From an uncultured Eubacteriales bacterium (GTDB taxonomy: Bacteria; Bacillota; Clostridia; Oscillospirales; CAG-272), in assembly GCA_910586545.1 (NCBI GenBank), contig CAJUIQ010000002.1:48694-112693 (forward strand): DNA of 64,000 nt, read 5' to 3'. The translations under genes and the position numbers were made by a program. Below the pieces are notes generated by a model. That model was not told where the DNA came from. It did not search any database and saw nothing but the letters and a program-made list of their open reading frames with translations. Shown piece by piece: positions 18,050 to 25,934 of the stretch; the stretch's first letter is position 1; each line of letters starts with the position of its first letter.

Positions 18050-18125
18050 TCTCCATTCCACCGCACTGCTGCGGCACAAATTGTTTAACTACATGCCTTG
18101 ATCCATGTTATCTACACACTACATC
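18050..18125 (-). repeat. Short intergenic repeat, copy 2 (carB-dapF gap)
   Basis: Contains ACATGGATCAAGGCATGTAG followed by TTAAACAATTTG on the minus strand, matching the copy between dapF and dapL. Both copies precede a dap gene, so a shared post-transcriptional role is possible. Confidence 0.5.
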
Positions 18126-18133
18126 CTCCCCGA

Positions 18134-21100
18134 CTATTCATCGTCTATTTTAGATATTCCAATGGTTACTTCCTCCAGAACCTCAAGAAGCATCTTTACC
18201 GTATCCAGAGAAGTAAGCATCGTAATATTGTTCTGAGAGGCGCATCGGCGAATGGCTACGCCGTCTTCGTAATGCACTCCGGAAAGGATCGCACGGGTAC
18301 AGATTACATAGCTGACATATCCTGCCCGAATAGATTCCAAAATCTCTTCACTGCCCTCAGAGAGCTTGCGGCGGATACGCGTACGAATGCCCTTCTCTTT
18401 TAAAAAGAGCGCTGTGCCTATTGTGGCTTCAATATTGAAGCCCATATCATAAAACCGGCGTACAAGAGGCAGCGCCTCTTCCTTGTCCTCATCGGCAAGG
18501 GTGACGACCACCGTGCCATAATTTTGCACCTTGATGCCGGAGGCGATCATCGCCTTATACATCGCCCGATGCAGCTTTTTATCATATCCAATGGCTTCTC
18601 CGGTTGACTTCATCTCAGGAGAGAGGTATGCGTCCATCCCGTATAGCTTAGAGAATGAAAACGCGGGAACCTTTACATAATAGCGACTTTTTTCCGTAGG
18701 ATAAATTTCCGTGATGCCCTGTTCGGCAAGACTCTTTCCAAGTATAACGAGGGTGGCGATATCGGCCAGGCTGTAGCCGGTTGCCTTTGAAAGAAACGGT
18801 ACCGTTCGGGAAGAGCGGGGATTCACCTCAATAATATAAACATCCTCAAGGTCGTCTACGATAAACTGGATGTTGAACAGCCCCACGATGCCGATTCCAA
18901 GCCCTAACCTTTCGGTATAATCCAAAATGGTGTTTTTTACCTTTTCGGATATGCTGTAGGTGGGGTAGATGCTGATGGAGTCGCCGGAGTGTACGCCGGT
19001 TCTCTCCACAAGTTCCATAATACCGGGAACAAATACCTGCTTACCGTCGCAAATCGCGTCGACTTCCACCTCTTTGCCGCGGATATATTTATCTACCAGC
19101 ACGGGTTTGTCCTCATCGATTTCCACGGCGGTTTTCAAATAATTACGGAGCGCTTCTTCCTTAGCGACAATCTGCATTGCCCGGCCGCCCAGCACAAAGC
19201 TAGGACGAACAAGCACTGGATATCCAATTTCCTCGGCCGCCCGGATGCCCTCCTCTATACTGGTTACGGCGCGGCCCTTCGGTTGGGGAATTTTCAAAGC
19301 GGAAAGCAGCCGCTCAAAGGCGTCTCTATTTTCCGCACGCTCAATCGCATCGCAGTCCGTACCGATAATTTTAACGCCACGCTCTCGCAGAGGCTGCGCC
19401 AGGTTGATTGCCGTCTGACCGCCCAAAGTTGCGATAACTCCTTCTGGCTGCTCCAGCGCGATGACATTCATAACATCTTCCACGCACAGAGGTTCAAAAT
19501 ACAGCTTATCGGAGCAGGTATAATCGGTGGAAACCGTTTCCGGATTGTTGTTGATAATTATAGCCTCGTAGCCGGCTTCCTTAATGGTCTGCACGGCGTG
19601 GACAGTGGAATAATCAAACTCTACGCCTTGGCCAATCCGGATAGGACCGGAGCCCAGCACAATAATTTTTTTCTTTTCGGATACAATGGACTCGTTTTCG
19701 TCTTCATAGGTAGAGTAGAAGTATGGGATATAACTGTCAAATTCGGAGGCGCAGGTATCAATCATTTTATATACAGGGACGATGCTGTGCACACACCGCA
19801 AATGAAAGATTTCCGTCTCCGTTTGATTCCAGAGCGCCCCGATCTCCCTATCGGAAAAGCCCATTTGCTTTGCCTCACGCAAGATATGGACATCTCTGGG
19901 ATGCTCTTTGAGCACCTGTTCCTTGTCCACAATATTTTTCAGCTTACGGATAAAGAATGGATCTATAGCGGTTACCGCCGCAATATCCTGCGTTTTGCAG
20001 CCAAGCCGCAAAAGTTGGGCGATCGCATAAATACGGTCGTCCGTACCAATTTTAATATAATCCAGCAGCTGCGATTCCGACATATCATCAAACTTGCCGC
20101 TATGCAAATGATACAGCCCAATTTCAAGAGAGCGAATCGCCTTAAGTAAGCTCTCCTCCACTGTCCTGCCAATGCTCATAACCTCGCCGGTAGCCTTCAT
20201 CTGCGTAGAAAGCGCGTTGTCCGCCTCTGCGAACTTGTCAAATGGGAAACGAGGCATTTTGCTTACTACATAGTCAAGGGTTGGTTCAAAAGACGCAGGT
20301 GTATTTGCAATCTGAATTTCATCCAGCGTCATTCCAACTCCGATTTTGGCAGACACACGGGCAATAGGGTAGCCGCTGGCCTTAGAAGCCAAGGCGGAGG
20401 AACGAGATACTCTGGGATTGACTTCGATGAGATAGTACTGAAAAGACTGGGGATCAAGGGCAAACTGTACGTTACATCCGCCTTCAATTTTTAATGCGCG
20501 GATCAATTTTAGCGCACTGTCTCTAAGCATTTGGTATTCCTTGTTGGTTAGCGTCTGCGACGGACAAACCACAATGGAATCGCCGGTATGAATCCCAACA
20601 GGATCCAGATTTTCCATGTTACAGATTGTGATGGCAGTGTCATTGCTGTCCCGCATCACTTCGTATTCAATTTCCTTATATCCCTTGATGCTCTTTTCAA
20701 TCAACACCTGACCAACGGGAGAGAGAGAAAGCGCATTTTTCATCAGCGGCAGAAGCTCCTCCTCGTTATCGGCAAATCCACCGCCAGTACCGCCAAGAGT
20801 AAACGCGGGACGGAGGACGACAGGATATCCGATTCTTTTCGCAACCGCTGCCCCTTCCTCCATAGAGTTGGCAATATCGGAAGGAAGGACTGGCTCGCCA
20901 AGCGCTTCGCAAAGCGCCTTGAACAGCTCCCTGTCTTCCGCCTGGGCAATACTGCTGCTTTGTGTTCCCAGCAGCTCCACCCGGCATTCGGAAAGGATGC
21001 CTTTCTTTTCCAAACTCATTGCAAGATTCAGTCCGGTTTGTCCTCCGATTCCGGGCAAAATCGCATCGGGACGCTCAAAGCGTATGATTTTAGCGATATA

Positions 21101-21316
21101 TTCCAGGGTTAGGGGCTCCATATAAACCTTGTCGCAGATAGACGTATCGGTCATAATCGTCGCGGGGTTGGAGTTGCAGAGAACCACCTCATACCCTTCT
21201 TCTTTTAGGGCGAGGCACGCCTGCGTTCCCGCATAGTCGAATTCCGCCGCCTGGCCGATTACGATAGGACCACTGCCGATGACAAGAATTTTTTTAATAT
21301 CCGTTCTTTTGGGCAT
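18134..21316 (-). CDS. carB: Carbamoyl-phosphate synthase large subunit
   Basis: A full-length 1060-residue CarB. The two homologous ATP-grasp halves each open with the IVIGSGPI-type motif ([23 protein letters not shown] and [22 protein letters not shown] near 555). Other marks: [20 protein letters not shown]-like and [19 protein letters not shown], and a C-terminal MGS-like allosteric domain from about 930. It makes carbamoyl phosphate for pyrimidines and arginine from bicarbonate, ATP and the ammonia released by CarA. It follows carA by 62 bases. Confidence 0.97.
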   Translation of the reverse strand: [1060 protein letters not shown]

Positions 21317-21378
21317 TGCTCTTTCTTTCCTCCATCCGTCGTCATTTTAATAAGATGACAGGCTGTAAAAATATACGC

Positions 21379-22461
21379 TTACCTACAGCTTTCCATTTTT
21401 TCAATAAAGCGGTCAAACAGATACGCGCTGTCCTGGGGGCCGGGCGCGCTTTCGGGATGATACTGCACGCTGAACACCTTATCCCGGTCGCACTTTACAC
21501 CTTCCACAGTCTGATCCAACAGATTGATATGGGTGGCTGTCAAAGCCGTATTCGCAAGGCTGCCGGCGTCTACCGCATAGGAATGATTTTGCGATGTAAT
21601 TTCAATTTTGCCGTTCTCCAGGTTTCGGACAGGATGATTTCCACCCCGGTGTCCGAATTTCAGCTTATAGGTTCTGGCTCCATACGCCAACGAAATAATC
21701 TGGTGGCCCAGACAAATCCCGAATATCGGATATTTGCCAAGCAGCGTTTTTACCACGGCGATGGTTTCCGGTACATCGGTAGGATCTCCGGGGCCGTTGG
21801 AAATAAAGACTCCGTCGGGATGCAGATTTTCAATGGTGCCGGCAGGCGTGTTCCACGGAACAACCGTGACCTTGCAGCCGCGTTTATGCAAGGAGCGGAC
21901 AATATTCATTTTCATACCGCAATCGATAGCCACAACGTGGTATTTCTCCGGCCGCACGCTGGAAATCCACATGGTGTCGCAGCTCACTCGTGAAACCGCG
22001 TCCTTTGGAATCGCGTTTTCCCTAAGTATCGCAAGCCCCTTCTCTATCGGAGTGGAAGCATTTGTAATCAGAACCTTTCGACTGCCCACGTCACGGATGG
22101 AACGAGTCAGCTTTCGCGTGTCAATGCCGGATACTCCGGGAATATGATAGGACCGCATTACCTCGGAAAGTGTGGCGGCGCTTCTGAAGTTAGAAGGCTC
22201 ATCATTGTATTCCCGAACGATCAGCGCGCCAATAGTAGGCGTTTTTGTCTCATAGTCGTCCTCGGCCATTCCATAGTTTCCAATCAGCGGATAGGTCATC
22301 ACAACCGCCTGATATGTATAAGACGGGTCGGAAATGATTTCCTGATAGCCCACCATAGAGGTGTTAAATACAATCTCGCATACCCTGTCCTCTTCACTTC
22401 CAAAGGAATATCCAAAGTACTCCTGTCCGTCCTCTAAAATAATTTTTCTGTTAAAATCCAT
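21379..22461 (-). CDS. carA: Carbamoyl-phosphate synthase small subunit
   Basis: A 360-residue class I glutamine amidotransferase subunit. The nucleophile motif FGICLGHQIISLAYGARTYKLKFGHRGGNHPV and the HPE motif (QYHPESAPGPQD) are present. It releases ammonia from glutamine for CarB. The start is MDFNRKIILEDG, with GAGGTG upstream, ten bases after the purF stop, which indicates one transcript with purF. Confidence 0.96.
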   Translation of the reverse strand: MDFNRKIILEDGQEYFGYSFGSEEDRVCEIVFNTSMVGYQEIISDPSYTYQAVVMTYPLIGNYGMAEDDYETKTPTIGALIVREYNDEPSNFRSAATLSEVMRSYHIPGVSGIDTRKLTRSIRDVGSRKVLITNASTPIEKGLAILRENAIPKDAVSRVSCDTMWISSVRPEKYHVVAIDCGMKMNIVRSLHKRGCKVTVVPWNTPAGTIENLHPDGVFISNGPGDPTDVPETIAVVKTLLGKYPIFGICLGHQIISLAYGARTYKLKFGHRGGNHPVRNLENGKIEITSQNHSYAVDAGSLANTALTATHINLLDQTVEGVKCDRDKVFSVQYHPESAPGPQDSAYLFDRFIEKMESCR

Positions 22462-22471
22462 GCAGTTCACC

Positions 22472-23902
22472 TCATTTTTTAACATCCGACAGACGCTGTT
22501 CAAAACGGTTTTTTCGGGTATCCATCGGAATCTTTGTGGGGTAATTGCCGTCAAAGCAGGCGCTGCAGAAGCCGTGACTGCCGATAAGACAATGCAGGCT
22601 TTCTACCGGAAGATAGCCGAGAGAATCCGCGCCGATAATCTGAGAAATCTGCTCCGTGGTATATTTACAGGCAATCAAATGCTCTTCGGAATCAATGTCG
22701 GTGCCATAATAGCAGGGATGCAGGAAAGGCGGCGCCGAAATACGCATGTGTATTTCCCTTGCGCCTGCCTGACGCAGAAGATTCACAATGCGCCCGCTTG
22801 TTGTGCCGCGGACAATAGAGTCGTCGATCAATACCACGCGCTTTCCCTTGACGGCGCTCTCAATTGCCGCAAGCTTAATTTTGACCTTATCCAGCCTGTC
22901 TCCGGGAGATATAAATGTTCTGCCGATGTACTTGTTTTTCAATAGGCCAATGCCGTAAGGAATCCCCGACGCCTCGCTGAAACCAAGGGCCGCGTCCAAT
23001 CCGGAGTCGGGTACGCCAATCACAATATCCGCTTTGACCGGGTGCGCCTTTGCCAAAATCTTTCCAGCAAAAATCCGTGCGTCGTGAACGGAAACCCCGT
23101 CAATCACAGAATCAGGACGGGCAAAATAAATATACTCAAAGATGCAGAGCTTTTTATCTTTTTTGCCGCAATGCTCTCTTCTGGATTCTACCCCGTTTTT
23201 GCCAAATACCAGAATTTCACCCGGCTCCACATCTCGAATGACTTCGCCGCCAACGGCTCGAATAGCACATCCCTCAGAGGCGACTACATACATGCCGTCG
23301 GGCGTCTTTCCGTAGCAAAGGGGGCGGAAACCATACGGATCTCGTGCGCAAATCAGCTTTTGCGGCGACATCAGCACCAGAGAATAAGCGCCGTCCAGCG
23401 TATGCATAGCCCGACTTAAAGCTTCTTCAATGGAAGGCGCCTGCAGCCGTTCCTTTGTTATGATATACGCAATGGTCTCCGTATCACTGGTAGTATGGAA
23501 AATGGCGCCGGACAGCTCCAACGCATTTCGAAGCTCTGCCGCATTGGAAAGATTTCCATTGTGAGCCAGCGCCATCCTTCCTTTTTGGTGATTGACCTCA
23601 ATTGGCTGGCAGTTATTGCGGTTTGTGCCCCCGGTAGTGCCGTAGCGCACATGGGCGACCGCCATTGTGCCGGCCGGCAAACGAGACAGGACATCCTTCG
23701 AAAAAACCTCGCTGACAAGTCCCATGTCTTTATGCGACGCAAACACACCGTCGTCATTGACAACAATGCCGCAGCTTTCCTGTCCCCTGTGCTGCAGCGC
23801 ATATAATCCATAGTAGGAAATACCTGCGACATCGGCAGGCTCGGCAGCAATTACGCCAAATACGCCGCACTCTTCATGAATTTCCGACTGGGAGTACATC
23901 AT
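22472..23902 (-). CDS. purF: Amidophosphoribosyltransferase
   Basis: A 476-residue PurF of the Bacillus type. It makes phosphoribosylamine from PRPP and glutamine, the first committed step of purine synthesis. A propeptide of about 11 residues (MMYSQSEIHEE) precedes the nucleophile Cys in CGVFG. YALQHRGQESCGI, VLIDDSIVRGTTSGRIV (PRPP site), and late cysteines that in this type bind a 4Fe-4S cluster are visible. The start with AGAGAGG seven bases upstream is chosen over the adjacent second ATG. It lies in a line of other glutamine-using genes rather than in a pur operon. Confidence 0.96.
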   Translation of the reverse strand: MMYSQSEIHEECGVFGVIAAEPADVAGISYYGLYALQHRGQESCGIVVNDDGVFASHKDMGLVSEVFSKDVLSRLPAGTMAVAHVRYGTTGGTNRNNCQPIEVNHQKGRMALAHNGNLSNAAELRNALELSGAIFHTTSDTETIAYIITKERLQAPSIEEALSRAMHTLDGAYSLVLMSPQKLICARDPYGFRPLCYGKTPDGMYVVASEGCAIRAVGGEVIRDVEPGEILVFGKNGVESRREHCGKKDKKLCIFEYIYFARPDSVIDGVSVHDARIFAGKILAKAHPVKADIVIGVPDSGLDAALGFSEASGIPYGIGLLKNKYIGRTFISPGDRLDKVKIKLAAIESAVKGKRVVLIDDSIVRGTTSGRIVNLLRQAGAREIHMRISAPPFLHPCYYGTDIDSEEHLIACKYTTEQISQIIGADSLGYLPVESLHCLIGSHGFCSACFDGNYPTKIPMDTRKNRFEQRLSDVKK

Positions 23903-24001
23903 CCTCTTACCTCTCTCTATGTACAATGGTAGCCTTTACTGCGGTAAATCGTCTTCGATTTGCGTGCGTGGAACAGACTATATATGTCTTCTGCACTTAT
24001 C

Positions 24002-25537
24002 TTACTCCCACTCCACCGTTGCCGGAGGTTTAGAAGTAATATCATACACCACTCTCGATATACCTGCCACTTCGTTTGTGATCCGGCTGCTTGCCCTCTC
24101 TAAAACCTCATAGGGAAGCCGCGTCCACTCAGCTGTCATAAAATCGTCTGTTGTGACCGCTCTGAGCGCCACTGTACAGCCATATGTTCTAAAATCGCCC
24201 ATCACGCCAACACTGCGCAGATCGGTAAGCACGGCAAAATACTGATTGGTCTTGTCTGCTAGCCCGGCAGATGCAATCTCTTCCCGAAAAATTGCGTCCG
24301 CATCCCGCAGCAGTTCCAGCTTCTCCTTTGTAATCGCACCGATTACGCGGACCGCAAGTCCCGGTCCGGGAAAGGGTTGCCGCCATACCAGTTCATGGGG
24401 AATGCCAAGCTGAATCCCGGCGCGGCGCACTTCATCCTTGAAAAGCTCCCGCAGCGGTTCAACAATTTCTTCAAAAGAAATGACGTCCGGCAGCCCCCCA
24501 ACATTGTGATGGCTTTTAATCACCGCTGAATCGCCCTTGCCGCTTTCCACCACGTCAGGATAGATTGTGCCTTGGGCAAGAACGTGAATTTTTCCAAGCT
24601 TCGCCGCCTCATCTTCAAATACACGGATAAATTCTTCACCGATGATTTTACGTTTTGTCTCCGGGTCGCACACACCGGCAAGTTTGTCAAGAAATCTTTT
24701 TTCGGCGTTTACCCGGATGAGGTTCATACCGAATGTACCGCGAAAGGTCTGTTCTACAAAATCTCCCTCACCCTTGCGCAGAAGTCCGTGATCTACAAAT
24801 ACGCAGGTCAGGTTCCGACCGATTGCCTTATGGAGCAAAACGGCGGCAACGGAGGAATCCACGCCGCCCGACAGTGCGAGCAGCACTTTTTTGCCGGCAA
24901 GCTCCCTACGATATTTTTCTATGGAGCGTTCCACAAAACTTTCCATTTTCCAATCCGCTTCGCATGCACAGATGTGGAAAAGAAAGTTTGCAAGAATCCG
25001 CTGTCCGTAAACAGTATGCGTTACTTCCGGGTGGAACTGAACGCCGTACAGCTTTCTGTCTGTATCGCACATGGCCGCACAAGGGCATTTGTCAGTATGA
25101 GCGATCACTTCAAACCCTTTTGGGGGCTGGCTGATAAAATCCGTATGGCTCATCCAGCAGATGCTTTCACCGGGAATATCCTGAAAGAGGATATTGTCTG
25201 CGGTAAAAACAGTCGTTTTTCCATATTCGCTGGAATTTTCGGCGCTGGAAACCTTACCGCCCGCCATGTACGCCAGCAGCTGGTCCCCGTAGCAGATACC
25301 CAAAATCGGCACGCCAAGCTGCAGAATATCCGGATCATAATGGGGTGACGACGTATCATAGACACTGTTTGGCCCCCCGGTAAAAATGACGCCTTTATAT
25401 CCGGCGTCTTTTATTTCCTGCACCGTAATCCTGTTGTATGGCTTGATTTCAGCATAAACATTCTGTTCTCGAACCCTGCGGGCTATCAGTTGGTTATACT
25501 GGCCGCCGAAATCCAAAATAAGTATTTTATCATCCAC
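24002..25537 (-). CDS. guaA: GMP synthase (glutamine-hydrolysing)
   Basis: A 511-residue GuaA with an N-terminal class I glutaminase domain (GVPILGICYGDQLLAYMAGG with the nucleophile Cys; HPEVTHT), then the ATP pyrophosphatase domain (ALSGGVDSSVAAVLL near 225) and the C-terminal dimerisation domain. It converts XMP to GMP with glutamine. The start codon is GTG. The leader contains two hexaloop/terminator elements and a possible small ORF, so expression is probably set by antitermination tied to nitrogen state. Confidence 0.97.
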   Translation of the reverse strand: MDDKILILDFGGQYNQLIARRVREQNVYAEIKPYNRITVQEIKDAGYKGVIFTGGPNSVYDTSSPHYDPDILQLGVPILGICYGDQLLAYMAGGKVSSAENSSEYGKTTVFTADNILFQDIPGESICWMSHTDFISQPPKGFEVIAHTDKCPCAAMCDTDRKLYGVQFHPEVTHTVYGQRILANFLFHICACEADWKMESFVERSIEKYRRELAGKKVLLALSGGVDSSVAAVLLHKAIGRNLTCVFVDHGLLRKGEGDFVEQTFRGTFGMNLIRVNAEKRFLDKLAGVCDPETKRKIIGEEFIRVFEDEAAKLGKIHVLAQGTIYPDVVESGKGDSAVIKSHHNVGGLPDVISFEEIVEPLRELFKDEVRRAGIQLGIPHELVWRQPFPGPGLAVRVIGAITKEKLELLRDADAIFREEIASAGLADKTNQYFAVLTDLRSVGVMGDFRTYGCTVALRAVTTDDFMTAEWTRLPYEVLERASSRITNEVAGISRVVYDITSKPPATVEWE

Positions 25538-25553
25538 TGTGTTTACCGTCCTT

Positions 25554-25673
25554 TTATCGTTTGCTTTCGTGCTGGGGGCCGTTTTTATAGATGTATCTTC
25601 CTGCTCCGGGCCAACAGAAATATAGGCGGGGGCAGTTTATCCGTTTTTCTATATCGGCGTTCTTTGCCTGCAT
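25554..25673 (-). CDS. Possible 39-residue small ORF in the guaA leader
   Basis: Unrecognised. MQAKNADIEKRINCPRLYFC begins the reading frame, after an AGAGAGGGAACG ribosome site five bases before the ATG. It ends 16 bases before guaA. It could be a real small protein, a leader peptide coupled to guaA, or chance. No paralogue is seen in the window. Confidence 0.3.
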   Translation of the reverse strand: MQAKNADIEKRINCPRLYFCWPGAGRYIYKNGPQHESKR

Positions 25674-25697
25674 CGTTCCCTCTCTAGCTGACTTCCG

Positions 25698-25751
25698 ACA
25701 AAAAAGGCAATGCTGCTTTAATGCGTATACATTAAAGACACCATTGCCTTT
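25698..25751 (-). promoter_or_regulatory. ANTAR-type hexaloop/terminator, guaA leader, downstream copy
   Basis: On the minus strand AAAGGC and GTCTTT form a six-pair stem around hexaloop AATGGT (A1, A2, G4). AAAGGCAATG and CATTGCCTTT form a ten-pair terminator followed by TTTTTT. The terminator uses the left arm and loop of the first hairpin, so the two exclude each other. A second stem-loop (TTTAATG / CATTAAA, six-base loop) lies between. Confidence 0.7.
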
Positions 25752-25787
25752 ATCTGCTATTGTCTTTTTGCACACGGGAAAATAAAG

Positions 25788-25824
25788 GCTTTTTGAAAAG
25801 AATTCGCAAAGACGCCTTTGCCCT
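25788..25824 (-). promoter_or_regulatory. ANTAR-type hexaloop/terminator, guaA leader, upstream copy
   Basis: Minus strand AGGGC / GTCTT stem around hexaloop AAAGGC (A1, G4), lying right after the predicted transcription start. The loop also forms the left arm of an AAAGGC / GCCTTT terminator followed by ATTTT. Confidence 0.65.
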
Positions 25825-25832
25825 GCTTTAAT

Positions 25833-25861
25833 ACTATACTCTTTTTTGCGTAATTTGTCAA
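25833..25861 (-). promoter_or_regulatory. Promoter of the guaA leader
   Basis: Minus strand TTGACA (25861-25856), 17-base spacer, TATAGT (25838-25833). The start site would be near 25826, so the first hexaloop hairpin begins almost at the 5' end. Confidence 0.8.
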
Positions 25862-25934
25862 CTATACGAGAGAAATGTTTTAAAAATATTCGAAATTTAC
25901 CGCCACCCCATACTTCTTTAATAGACGGCTTATT

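Noticed and set aside
18989..20149. Plus-strand frame of 386 codons opposite carB
   Set aside because: It is a shadow of the conserved carB gene; no family, start signal or composition supports it.
25698..25824. Purine riboswitch upstream of guaA
   Set aside because: The leader lacks the conserved purine aptamer loops. Its elements match those before gdhA, glnN and gltS instead.
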